Origin: Hevea brasiliensis
Taxonomy: Eukaryota; Streptophyta; Magnoliopsida; Malpighiales; Euphorbiaceae
DNA: 64,000 nt
Direction: 5' to 3'
Assembly: GCF_030052815.1 (NCBI RefSeq)
Contig: NC_079507.1
Span: 58,469,119-58,533,118, forward strand
Part shown: positions 1 through 11,063 of the stretch, in pieces
Layout: every line of letters begins with the position of its first letter
Position numbering within the stretch: the first letter of the stretch is position 1
Position numbers and translations under genes: made by a program
The notes under the pieces: model-generated
Told to the model about the DNA's origin: nothing
Databases searched by the model: none
What the model saw: the letters and a program-made list of their open reading frames with translations, nothing else

Positions 1-61
1 GTTACTTATTCTCCTATAGAGCTGTGGTGAGCTTAAAATCACTTTTGGGAATTTTATGCAG

Positions 62-1427
62 GTACAGGCTATCATGTTCTTGGCTGGGCAGGATTCTTCT
101 ATCTCCTCTAACATGGCACTGCCAAAAATTCAAGTCCATGCACCAAGCTCAAAACCAATAGCAACTGATGTCAATCCTGTGAACCACAATGTAACTACAC
201 CACCTTGCTCCCGGCTCTCGAGCCCTTTATCTGTTTCTTCACAAACAGGTGCTCAGTCGGGGAGTGGGTCTACTAGTACTGAAGAAATAATGGCAACTAA
301 AACCACTGGAGTTGCAACCACTCCTGTTAGTAAACTGGACACTCCAAAACTTACAAGTGCAATGGGATCTGTTGCTGCAACAACCATGATGCCATCTGGT
401 ATGAACTTGTACTCTGGAAGACAGTTTTGCATCATATGTACTCTTTGAAAACTTTCCAGTTTTGAAGCTCATCCATTGAGCATCAAACACATTTTATTCA
501 GATGTAGATTTTTTATTATTGTATTTGCCATGTAAAAATGATATCTCTAAATTCTTGTGCAGCAGTGCCCCAGGCTCGTAAGGCATCCTTGGCTCGGTTT
601 TTGGAGAAGCGCAAGGAGAGGTAAGTTGTATAAATTCAAGCAAAAGAAGAAATATTTTTTCACAATTTGATTATGAATTGACTGATCCCTCACATCTAAT
701 GAAAAATTGTTGACCCATTATGGATGGTAAACAAGGTGATGATCTGTGGAAATGTATGCACTCTTTATCCTGTCACTTTGTCAGCAGTATATAACTCAAC
801 CTAGCTAAACCTTAATCCCAAACTAGTCGGGGTTAAATAATTTTGCTTGCCGTATCTTGACTTTTATTCAGTGAATGACTGAATATTATTTTGATCTGTT
901 TGGGGCTTTTAGTTGGAAACACTTCTGCATTGGTAATTTTCAAAGTTGGTTTTTTTTGCTTGAGGTTCCGCCATTCTGGGGCACATGTGCCAGCCACATT
1001 CAGGTGATATTAATAGAGAATATGATGCAATAAATATTCCTTTATGTGGATGTAGCTTGTTTCTTGATCATGACCTAAGTCTGTTTAGGAGAGGACCTAT
1101 TTGCAATTATTTTTCTAACTATAATACTTTAGTAGTGGTGGAAGTAAGATGTTTTGGCAGGGAGAACCTAGGTTTTGCATGAGAACATCCTGTAACTATA
1201 CTTTTAAATGATGTATAAGTATATTACTAGAAAAACGTTCTACTGCCACTTATAATGTTAACATTTTCCAGAGCCTCATTTTTACTATGACAATGACTTC
1301 AATCAAGACTACCAAGACTCGTAATTGATTTGAGACCTTTGTTTGTGCATGTAGGGTGATGAGTGCAGCACCATACAACATGGGCAAGAAATCTCCTGAA
1401 TCTGCTATGCAGAATCCAATAGAATGA
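62..1427 (+). CDS. JAZ/TIFY repressor, TIFY6B/JAZ3-like, 3' part
   Basis: Nuclear repressor of jasmonate signalling that binds MYC factors and, with JA-Ile, the COI1 F-box receptor. The 5' exons lie outside the window. Exons read by eye are 62-398, 563-620 and 1355-1427, with GT/AG borders at 399, 562, 621 and 1354. The first visible exon starts with the end of the TIFY domain (VQAIMFLAG), so the TIFY core itself is upstream. A Ser/Thr/Pro-rich linker (about 110 residues) follows. The last two exons encode a complete Jas motif fitting SLX2FX2KRX2RX5PY, then a short tail ending at TGA 1425-1427. An intron splits the Jas motif between KER and VMSAAPY. If it is retained, the frame reads GAG AGG TAA, stopping straight after KER and losing X5PY. 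The family call is firm. The exact JAZ number is inferred from the linker resembling JAZ3/TIFY6B. Confidence 0.9.
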
Positions 1428-2236
1428 ATTCCTCTGCAGAGGCGACCTGTTCTCTCTCACCAAGGAAGGAGAGTAACCACAATAAATGAAACCAACTTAG
1501 AAGGGAATCGTTGTGATTGATGTAGTAAATTGAAGATGTAAGCACATTGATTTTGTTTTAAACTAGAACTGTAATCCTTTGTTTGATTTCAAAACTTTAC
1601 GTATATATTTATATAGAGAGAGAGAGAGAGAGAGAGCTGGTGTAGGGTGTTTTCCTTTTTTCTTTTGTTCCCCATTCTGTTAATCCATTTGGATCCTTAG
1701 CTTCCAAGATGACATTGAGTACATTTTGTAGCTATATGTAACTTCTGTTACATTGTGGAAATAAAAACCAGATTTAGATCATGTCTAGTATCTCAATTCT
1801 GTTGTTATATATTCTTGTTTCCCTATATGCTGTTCGGAGACTGTTAGCATTATGGAACCCACTCCTGTGTGGCTTGCTTATGCAAAAGTTTACCATCAGG
1901 CTAATACCTAAAGATCAGTTGTCTTTTCCTAACAGCTTTGCCATCAGCAAGTATTTGAAGCTCCTAACTTTTATAGCCTTTTAGCCCTAACAATGGTGAT
2001 TGGCTATAGAAGTCCATTTGTCAATTCTTTAATTTTCTTGAAATAAATTGTTTTTGAAGCTTTATCTGGTTGTAATTTGAGTGCCTTATCCTTCCACAGT
2101 ACACACTTATTGTGGAGTAGATGTTCTTAAAGCATAATAGTGACAGGAACCCAGATACTCACATGCTTGTATAAAGCCTGGAGGACTCCAATATCAAATT
2201 CTGAGTTTATTTTACCCTGCTTGATGAGGACTTGCC
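1428..2236 (+). other. JAZ 3' UTR and downstream flank
   Basis: Follows the JAZ stop codon. It holds an AG dinucleotide run at 1615-1636 and a canonical AATAAA poly(A) signal candidate at 1760-1765, so the transcript probably ends around 1780. Nothing coding is recognised after that. Confidence 0.5.
1615..1636. repeat. (AG)11 microsatellite in the JAZ 3' UTR
   Basis: Eleven uninterrupted AG units, read directly. It lies between the stop codon and the AATAAA signal and so is probably transcribed. Confidence 0.9.
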
Positions 2237-2331
2237 CTTGGGTGTTTGATTTAATTTTGTTGAGCTAAATATTGAAAATAAATATGATGAAAAAGTAATC
2301 AAGAAATAAAAGAACTAATCAAACACCCAAG
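2237..2331. repeat. 95-bp hairpin with perfect 15-bp inverted ends
   Basis: CTTGGGTGTTTGATT at 2237-2251 is exactly repeated in inverted orientation at 2317-2331, flanking an A-rich spacer of about 65 bp. This could be a very short MITE or a structural relic. No target-site duplication is clear. Confidence 0.5.
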
Positions 2332-5300
2332 TTAGGAAGTTCTTGAAAATACAAAATTAAAGAAATTTTTTGAGGCAGTGTGGCAGACGAGAAAGTATCT
2401 TGAAGAGTCGTGGTTTCCATCCACAAAATTCACGTGCTACGGAAGGAGGAAAGGCGGATTGATCTTTTCTTTTCTTCATTGATGCTAAAATAATGAGTGG
2501 ATGTCCTTTTTTGAACTGGAGTGGCTGTAATTAAACCTCAATTCTAGATTTTTTTTTTCTTTTTCATATCTTCCACCGATCTGCACTGCACATTTGAATA
2601 CTTGTTAGCTTCGGCTTCATGTGATAATAAATTAAAAATAAATCCAAGAAAAGGGTTTTCCGAAAAATCACCGTCAGATTGGGCAGGTGGTGAACATCAG
2701 ACACGTTTTCAACGACTATAATGTTGGGTTGGGGCCACACGACAGCCTTTGCAATATCTTTTTCTCCAAAATAAAACACCAACCAATCAAGAGAATAGCT
2801 TTTTAAATATGAATTGGCAGCGAGTGATGTATGCATTGGGTTGTCATATCATATCAGCTGCTGCTAATGTGTCGTTTTCTAAGCTTTAATAGATGGACAG
2901 TGTGACTAATTAGTCCTACTAGGGAGGGTTATTTCTTCTACCGTGTTTGCTTCTTGTGGCCAAGATTTTTCATGGACAAGAGAGAGTAGCCCCAACAAAC
3001 AATAAGATGGATAAACTGATTTGAATTTAGAAGTTATAATTAAGGTTTTTATATTTGATTTGATCATTGAATTAACGAAGATAGAGAATTTAGCGTTCAA
3101 TTAGTTTATTATGCAATAAATATTAAATATATGTTACATAATTAATACTTTTACAAATCAATAATATTGTCTTAAATTAAACCAAAACTTAGTGACTTGA
3201 CGTATTTATATTTCAATTATTAAAATAAATCTAATAAATTTCAATATATAATTTGATTTTAAAAAATAAATTATAGTGCAATAAAATTAGAGAAAATTAA
3301 TATTTTTTTTCACATTATAAGAGAAAATAAGATAAAAAGTAACTAAATTTAAATAATTATTCAAAGTAAATTAAGCCCACACATATACATAAAAAAAATA
3401 AATTGCATGAGTTTCAAGTCTTATTAAAAATTATAAATAAATTGACTTATATTAAAATAATTAGGCCTTTATCATATGAGACTGCAGACTTTGAATCATC
3501 TTGGCATTCACATTAGTTTGAGGCTTTCTTTTTTTTTAAATTCTCTTCTTTCACTCTCCTATTTCTTCTCCAATATATGGAAGAGTTCATATCAGTTTTC
3601 ACTACATGCCAAAGAATAAGGCATATACAGTTTCTTCAAGGTGAAATGAGGAATTAAAAGTTCTAGCATTCATTTTTCACTTTTCTTTTTTTTTGGCCAA
3701 GAATAGAGATTTCATTGATAGAATTAGAACATTAATGAAAATAAAACTCGAAAAGTAGTATACATCAATCTGCTTATAAATCTATACTCTACTAAAATTG
3801 AAGAAGCAAAATATGCATAGGTAACAAAATCCAAGAGACCTCTCACAAAGATTTGGAGGGTATAAATACAGATTTTTTTTTTTAAATCTATCTTTGCATA
3901 CGGAGATATTATGGACGGGTGACGGGGTGAGAATCGTATTGAAATCCGAGCACCGGACTAAAAGTTCTCTATCATCCATAAAACTGGTGATGTCAAAAAA
4001 GTTCATGGTTGCTTCAAAATCAACTTATCTACCGGATTGACCAAAGCAAAAGTCTTTAAAATTTTGTGTAAATAACTTTTCTCCTAAATTGTAAAATACC
4101 ATCCAAAAGACAGAAACAAATCTCCATCAAAGAGAAGAAAAAAAACAAACTCATGAAAAAATCTATGGATATGGAAGAATTCCTTTATTAACTTGGAAAA
4201 ATCTAAGAAACACAGTGACACCACTTGATCAGGCGCACGTGTTATGAGTCAATAAGGATAGTCGGATGGGCTCAATCTTAACTTGGTTACCTCCCTGTTG
4301 CTTGACCTAAGAGGATTTCTTTAGGGTGGTCGTTCTAAACACCCCCCCCTAAGGGGGTCAATCCATATTTATAGAACCAGGGAACCAATGTCCGCACGAC
4401 ACATGTAAAGCTCTAGTAAGTGGCCTATTTGAACTATTGATATTCGTTCCAATATCAAATCAGATACTTTTTTGACACTGACAACCTTGACAGGCTTGAT
4501 CAATAATATTTAGTATATCTATCCGATCGATGTGTTTACCTATCCGACCCGTTTGTGATACAGGTGTGTCCAGTGTCTTGTTGATATTGTTGATTCTCCT
4601 TAAACAGGTCGGAAGGCCAGAGGCTTAGTGGTTGGGTTTCACCCGGCTTTCAGCTATATCTTTAGGGTTTAATTTTAGTCTTAGTGAATGTGATGGTTAA
4701 AAGGCACTCCTGTAGCATAATTGGTTACTAGGTTCTAGTAGACTTTTAGTCCAACCTTTTCGAGTTCTATGACCTTATTATCCCGCCTTAAACATGTTTT
4801 TAGGATTTTCGACCTCTTTGACTAAGAGTTGAGTGCTTCTACTCTCCTCTTTTCTATACCGGGTTCTTTTAACTCCTTATTTGTAATATACACGTGTCAT
4901 TCTATTAGTGTTCATTCATATTTTAGTGTATCACATAGAAATAAGAGAGGAAAAGGGTTGCTGACAGCCAATCAAAGGCTGGCGGCAACCCTTGGAACCA
5001 AGGGAACAAGAAAAGGCTTCAAAGAAAGAAAAGAAAAGAAAAGAAAAAACTAGAGAGAAAAAAACCAGAAAGAAGTTTTCTGAACCCCATTTTTCTAAAC
5101 CACATGTCAAAGTTAAACACCATCCTTCATTTTTGCAATGAGACATGATTATTTAATTTATTTATTCTAGAGTTGGAATATGGATTTGCATTTATTGTTA
5201 ATAACGTCATGAGAATAATATTTGCTTTATGAAGAGAGAAAGAGAGAGATACAGAGACAAAGAAGGAGCATTCAAGGGGGATTCAACTTTTGGTGGAACT

Positions 5301-5772
5301 TGAACTGCTTACAATGACATGGAACCTTCAAAGGGAAAAGTTAATTAGTGCACTCAAGGACACACTAATTATACACTCTCTCAAATTTATATGGGATTCA
5401 CCTATAAATGTGGAAGGAGGATCCCAAATTAATTGATCACAATTCCACCATAAGAAAATAACTAGTTACATGCATATTTATGGACAATGATAAATTCTTA
5501 AATTAAAAAATACTAATTAATTAGGAAATTAGATCCTTTATTTCCTAGATAGGACTATCTTAAACATGTTTATGTAATGCTCCAAAATAAATTTTAAAAG
5601 TTCAAAAATTCACAAGAAAAATCTTGAATTATAAAAAAAATATTAAAATTCTAAATTTGTTTTTCCTTGACCACATTAATGTTATTAAAGAAAAATAAAC
5701 TAGAGTTGCATTCAGAATATCCCCCATCCCCCATTAAGCAATTAAATGGAAGGTGGAAAGCAATGAGCAGTG
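2332..5772. other. Intergenic DNA, no recognised gene
   Basis: AT-rich and without an ORF that looks conserved. A T-run followed by sequence like the end of an L1-type LINE lies near 3680-3790. The stretch 4200-4800 is less AT-rich and repeat-like, possibly a worn LTR. An AAAAG microsatellite occurs around 5025-5047. None of these is firmly classified. Confidence 0.4.
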
Positions 5773-5876
5773 TTTTTTTTTTTTTTGTTATTATACAAAT
5801 GGCTTCTACTGAGATCTGAATTCGAAATCTCGTAGCTTTAGAAACGGCTACAGTACCACTGAGCTAATGAGCAGTT
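5773..5876 (-). mobile_element. tRNA-derived SINE
   Basis: Read on the minus strand, the 5' end carries TAGCTCAGTGG (plus 5856-5866), a perfect pol III A box. About 35 bases on comes a B-box-like GATTTCGAATTC (around 5817-5831). The unit finishes with an A tail (plus-strand T run 5773-5786). Two internal promoter boxes plus a 3' A tail in about 105 bp is the standard plant SINE design. It sits next to the last recognisable MED23 pseudo-exon, inside what would have been the following intron. Target duplications are not clear. Confidence 0.7.
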
Positions 5877-6489
5877 CTTTTTACCTTACTGAAACGAGAG
5901 TCAGCATTGTCAAGTCGTGGGAGCAGTGGACCCATTATACGGAATGCTATCCTCAACTGATGTTATCGGCCTGAGATGTTTAATAATTACACGAATCCCT
6001 TCTAGCCATTCCTGTGGGAGGTTACTGAAGAAAGAATGTAGCAGGGCAACTATTTTCGTCGCAAGACAACATTTGCACAATGACCAGCGTCCATATCAGG
6101 CACAACTAATATACGAAAACCATGTAGTGAAGCACAGAACAAAATCGAACCATGATTATTCAGTCACTATAACCATACAAGGAAACAACTGGGCAGAGTG
6201 CAGTTCACCATCAAACTAGAAATATATCAAAAATCATCTCAAACCCGATGGCACACACAACATCTGTACTTTATGGCTGCACATTGCAAAAGAGTTCAGA
6301 AGTATATCATCCTTGGGGCTCTGTACCTTGTACATAAGATATAGTTTCAACAACACCTGCAACGGTGCATCTGCAAGTCTACTTCGGATGCAACCCAATT
6401 ATATTAACAGACCTTCCTTCGGCTTGTTCTAAATGGGGCCACACAACCATGTGAAGAATTAGCCATGCTCATTTTATAAACATGTATTT

Positions 6490-6760
6490 CACAGTCATGT
6501 ATTCACTCCCCATATAGAATATATACAGATTATGTTATATCTCAATCTATGCTCAATCACTCTATCAAAGAGTTTGATAGTTTGACTTATGAATTTGGTA
6601 ACTCTGTTGTATGGTGCTTCTTCCCCTTTGTAGGGAATCCTCTTAATATATTCTTGAAAAGTCAACCTACTACTCCCATCTCTCCTAAGCACTTCCAAAC
6701 TTCAATCACAATTCTTCTGGCCTACATGTTTTTCTTGTCTTCATAAACTCCTTTTCTCAA
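6490..6760 (-). mobile_element. LINE reverse-transcriptase scrap
   Basis: On the minus strand one frame gives RRIVIEVWKCLGEMGVV and, after frame changes, a stretch ending in KLFDRVIEHRLR. This resembles the plant RTE-type LINE segment around YRGIKLMSHTMKLWERVIEHRLR. It is broken by stops and frameshifts and truncated on both sides. It lies in the same decayed MED23 intron as the gypsy element. The family assignment is from memory. Confidence 0.65.
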
Positions 6761-6800
6761 ACAATTACCATGTATAATTGATATATTTTAAATTCACTGA

Positions 6801-6805
6801 GGTAG
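6801..6805. repeat. Target-site duplication GGTAG, left copy
   Basis: GGTAG directly abuts the TGTTAAAG end of the gypsy element. The partner copy is 11059-11063. Confidence 0.9.
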
Positions 6806-7070
6806 TGTTAAAGATCAGATCTGAATTAATCTCAGAAATAGAGATTAAAGTAGAATTATAGAAGATTGGGTGAGAAGAGAATAGAGATTGGATGAGAAGA
6901 GAATAGAAAAATATTGAAGAAGAGAGAAAAATATTTCTGTTATTGATTCTTGAATGAATGAATACAGGAAAAGACTTCCCTTTTATACAAGAGGTGTAAC
7001 TGCTTGTACAACAGAGTAGTGTAACTGCCTCTAACAAACAACAGAAAAGTCAATTACTAAAGTATCTTTT
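6806..7070 (-). repeat. Partial 3' LTR of the gypsy element
   Basis: Aligns with 10717-10984, differing by a few substitutions and short indels. The first 74 bases of the LTR (minus-strand sense) are missing, and integrase sequence is fused directly to the remainder. Confidence 0.9.
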
Positions 7071-9365
7071 AATCCAGTCCACCACTGATTTCAACATACC
7101 AGGCCAGTAAAAATGTCTGCTCAACCTCACAAAAGTAGCATTAATTCCAGAATGACCATCTAGATAAGAATTATAGTAAAGAACTAACAAATGCTCTCTC
7201 AAATTTCCATTGCTGCCCACATGCAACCTATCCTTATGGAATAGCAATCCATTTTTATAGGAATAACCAGGGTGGCCTTGCTCATCTATTGACAAATGAG
7301 AGATGAATTCAGCAGCTTTAACATCCCCTTCATAGCTATGAATCAATTGTGCCATCCAAGTAGGCTGCAATGAAGAGTGTAAAGCATAAAGTTGACCATC
7401 CACAGCAGGTTTCCTTGATAAGGCATCAGCAACTTTGTTTTCAACCCCCTTTCTATATATAATTTTATATTGCAGCCCCAATAATTTTGAAACACCCTTC
7501 AATTGCAAATTAGTGTGCAACCTTTGCTCCAATAAATGTTTGATACTCTCATGGTCAGTCTTAATAAAGAATGGCCCTTGCTCTAGGTAATGTCTCCATT
7601 TAGAGACAGCAAAGGTAATGGCTAGCAGCTCTCTCTCATAGACTGACAGTGCTTTAGTTCTTGGGCCAAAAGCCTTAGAGATAAAGGCTATAGGATGTCC
7701 ATTCTGCTGTAAAACTGCCCCCATACCTGTCCCACTAGCATCAGTTTCAACAATGAAAGGTTTATTGAAATCTGGAAGTGCTAGAACTGGAGCTTGAGAC
7801 ATGGCTATTCTGAGATGATCAAATGCTCTTTGAGCTGTCTCACCCCACTGAAAAGCATCTTTCTTAAGCATGTCAGTGAGTGGTTTACTGATAATACCAT
7901 AGTGTTGAACAAATTTTCTGTAATACCCAGTTAATCCCAAAAAACTCCTCAACTCTTTGACTGAAGTCGGTATTGGCCAAGACAAAACAGCTTTTAATCT
8001 TGGTAGGGTCTGTTGCTACCCCTTCCCTTGATATGATATGGCCTAAATAATCAATTTCAACCTTGCCAAATGAACATTTACTTAGTTTTGCAAACAATTG
8101 TTGCTGCTATAAAACTTGAAAGACTAATTTCAAATCGTGTAAATGTTGTTCCCAAGATGAGCTATAGATCAAAATATCATAAAAAAAAAAAACTAATATA
8201 AATTTCCTCAAATAAGGCTGAAAGATGTGGTTCATGAGTGCTTGAAATGTTGCAGGGGCATTTGTTAGCCCAAAGGGCATGACAGTAAATTCATAATGCC
8301 CATGATGTGTTCTAAAAGCTGTTTTGTGAATATCAGAAGGATTCATCCTAATCTGATGGTATCTAGCTTTTAAATCAATCTTAGAAAAAATTGAAGCACC
8401 ATGAAGCTCATCTAGAAGATCATCTATAATAGGAATTGGGAACTTGTCTTTAATAGTAAGATCATTCAACTTCCTGTAGTCAATGCAAAATCTCCAAGAG
8501 CCATCTTTCTTCTTGACAAGTAGTACTGGAGAAGAATATGGACTGGTAATAGATTTAATGACCTCATTTTGTAACATTTCATCCACAAGTTTCTCTATTT
8601 CTGTCTTCTGAAAATGTGGGTACCTCCTATAAGGCCTGATATTGACAGGTAATGTTGAAGATACAAAGGGAATTGAATGGTTGTGACTTCTGAAAGGTTG
8701 CAGGCCTTTTGGATCCTCAAAAATCCCATGATACTCATCCAATAATGACTGCAATTCAACTGAATAAGGACTTGAGGGTGCTGCAGTACCTTGAAATGCA
8801 ACAGAATTACTTGAGAATGCTGCAGTATTTGGAATTACTGAAGAATGTGACTCAGAAACTTGTATGCAAAACAAGGGAGTTTGAAAATCCTTCCCCTGCT
8901 TGTGTGAAAGCTGTTGACAACTCATACAATTTAGTAGCTTAGAGTGAGAACCCAAATCACCAATTCCCTGCAAAGTTATTGACTTCCCATCCTTCTTAAA
9001 ACTGATTTTTGAATTCTGAAAATCAAACAGAATGGGATTACATGTTTTCATCCAGTCAACTCCCAAAATCATATCAAAACTTCCCATTTCCAACAACTTC
9101 AAGTCAAAATTGAAAGAGTATTGCTGAATCTTCCAGCTAAATGCAAGGCACACACTATTGCTTGCAATTTTTCTGCCATCTGCTACTGTAACAGATATTG
9201 CAGGGACTTTCACCAATGGGATCTTCAATTCACTTGCTACTTTGGCATCCAAAAAATTGTGAGTACTACCACTATCTACAAGAATCAGTAGCTCCCTATT
9301 TTGATGCCTTCCAATGACCCTTATAGTTTCAGCTCCTTGAATTCCCTCAATAGCATGGACAGACA
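7050..9365 (-). pseudogene. pol: pol of the gypsy element (PR, RT, RNase H, start of IN)
   Basis: Domains in order: aspartic protease with DSGSTH near 9265-9285 and ILGVDW further on; reverse transcriptase with [17 protein letters not shown] and [13 protein letters not shown]; RNase H with ETDASGTGMGAVL and KTDHESIKHLL, ending at VADALSRK; then the H-x-H half of the integrase zinc finger (HSGINATFVRLSRHFYWPGM). Lesions: the RT active-site box reads FFFYDI instead of the usual x-D-D-I, beside a run of T (8171-8193); a stop at 8107-8109; a +1 frameshift near 7990 in a run of A; and loss of everything after the first integrase histidines. RNase H alone remains open over about 300 residues. Confidence 0.9.
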
Positions 9366-10669
9366 GAGAGTAACTCTAGTCCTTGCAATTGAAAAACTTC
9401 TCCTTCTTTTTCAGACATTTGCAAGGACATTAATGTTTTTTGCTTGCATTGATGGCCATGGAAATATTTTTCTCCACATTTAAAGCAAGGTTTGGACTGT
9501 CTGATGGAGTTAGAAGCATTGGAGCTGGAAAAATTGGGTTTAATAGCTAGTTGGTTGACAGAAGATTGACTAGTGGTAGGTAAAGTTTTCTGTGCAGACT
9601 GATTTTGATTGGTGAAATTAGGCTGTTTCAGATGGAAATTTTGGTCTGCATTAGGTGGTTTAGGGGCATAAGGATATTGTTGAGAATTTTGAATAGTTCT
9701 ATGAGTATTAGGTAATGAAGATAGAGAGTTATTAGGTCTATAATTGCTTTGGTAAGGTCTGGAATAGGCATTAGGTTTTCTGGTATTATTCAAAAGTTGC
9801 TCTTGCAATCTTGCAGTTTCAATAGCTTGCGAAAGAGTTGTTGGTTTGAACATTTTGACCATAAGTCGAATATCATCCCTCAATCCACTTACAAAGCTGG
9901 ACAGAAAATAGGTTTCTCCTAAATGAGGCATTTCCCTTTCCAATCTAATTCTAATGTCTTCAAATTTGTCCTGATACTCCTCAAGAGTACTTTCTTGTCT
10001 CATTCTCATAAATTCTTCAATTATATCCCCCAATCCTTCATCTCCAAATCTACCACACAACTCCTTTTCAAAATCTTCCCAAGAATGTCCTCCATCCCCC
10101 ATAATCCAGTTATGGTACCACGAATTAGCCCTATCCACCAAAAATAAACTTCCTATTTCCACCTTTTGATCCTTAGGAATATCATACACTTCAAAGTATT
10201 TAATACATTTCCTAAGCTAAACCCTAGGTTCTTTACCATCAAAAGTAATCAACTTAACTTTGGGCAAAAATCTAGACATACCTTCAACTTCAGTTGTAGA
10301 TCCAGCACTATTAGCCCCTCTCTGACTTGTAGTAATGTTCTCCCTTGGCACAAGAAGTATTCCCCTTCCTCCAAGAGTAGCCATAGAAGTACCAGCCTCC
10401 TCATTGCCTCCATGCTGGTTTCCTTTGGCCTTCTCAGCCAAATTTGCACCAAACAAGGATCGAAACTCCTCCAGGATAATTTTCCTGGTATCAATTGCAG
10501 ATTGCTTGATTTCCTCCCTCAATTCTATTGCAGATTGCTTGATTTCCCTACGCAATTCCTCCTTATTCTTCTTAAAATCCTCTTGTAAAACCCTAACTTG
10601 TTCCTCTAACTTTGAAACCCTAGATTCTTGAGTAACTGTTCCAGATCTAGTCATCTTGCAACACTCCAA
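9347..10669 (-). pseudogene. gag: gag of the gypsy element, one nonsense mutation
   Basis: Capsid/nucleocapsid precursor. Downstream of a coiled-coil N-terminal region (LEEQVRVLQEDF onward) lies a plant retrotransposon gag core (FLVDRANSWYHNW, then CGRFGD and EYQDKFEDI). A Gln/Asn/Pro-rich linker and a zinc knuckle with Cys-x2-Cys-x4-His-x4-Cys-like spacing (CFKCGEKYFHGHQC) follow. The frame is continuous from 10669 to 9347 except for TAG at 10217-10219, where a Trp codon is expected. At the 3' end the frame stops after the knuckle, and the protease is in another frame, so a small indel near 9365 probably separated gag from pol. Confidence 0.88.
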
Positions 10670-10701
10670 ATCTGAAATTGGCTGATTCCCTCACGCTACA
10701 A

Positions 10702-10713
10702 GCTCTGATACCA
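10702..10713 (-). promoter_or_regulatory. Primer-binding site for initiator tRNA-Met
   Basis: Minus-strand TGGTATCAGAGC, the standard complement of the initiator tRNA-Met 3' end, starts three bases after the 5' LTR. Confidence 0.9.
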
Positions 10714-10716
10714 AAT

Positions 10717-11058
10717 TGTTAAAGATTAGATCTGAATTAATCTCAGAAATAGAGATTAAAGCAGAATTATAGAAGATTGGGTGAGAAGAGAATAGAGATT
10801 GGATGAGAAGAGAATAGAAAAATATTGAAGAAGAGAGAAAAATATTGAAGATTATTGATTCTTGAATGAATGAATACAGGAAAAGACTTCCCTTTTATAC
10901 AAGAGAAGTGTAACTGCTTGTACAACAGAGTAGTGTAACTGCCTCTAACAAACAACAGAAAAGTCAATTACTAAAATATCTTTTCCCTCCAAAAATCTCA
11001 GCTACCCAACTCTCACTACTTATTACTATTCTTCTTCCTCTTCCTATAATATCTAACA
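10717..11058 (-). repeat. Complete 342-bp 5' LTR of the gypsy element
   Basis: Starts TGTTAGATAT and ends CTTTAACA on the minus strand, giving TG...CA termini. It should carry the element's promoter. Confidence 0.9.
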
Positions 11059-11063
11059 GGTAG
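11059..11063. repeat. Target-site duplication GGTAG, right copy
   Basis: GGTAG follows the TCTAACA end of the gypsy element and matches 6801-6805 exactly. Confidence 0.9.

Larger units (their letters stand above)
6806..11058 (-). mobile_element. Decayed Ty3/gypsy LTR retrotransposon
   Basis: A 4253-bp element reading on the minus strand, flanked by identical 5-bp duplications GGTAG (6801-6805 and 11059-11063). Order along the minus strand: 5' LTR (10717-11058), primer site, gag, protease, reverse transcriptase, RNase H, zinc-finger end of integrase, then a partial 3' LTR (6806-7070). Protease before RT and RNase H, with integrase last, is the Ty3/gypsy order. The integrase catalytic core and the start of the 3' LTR are gone, joined at about 7070/7071. 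The overlapping LTR parts differ at only a handful of positions, so insertion was fairly recent. It lies in an intron of the MED23 relic. Confidence 0.93.

Noticed and set aside
5917..6219. Plus-strand open frame of 100 codons
   Set aside because: It lies over the minus-strand MED23 pseudo-exon, whose text (LLHSFFSNLPQEW) is recognisable. The plus frame has no domain.
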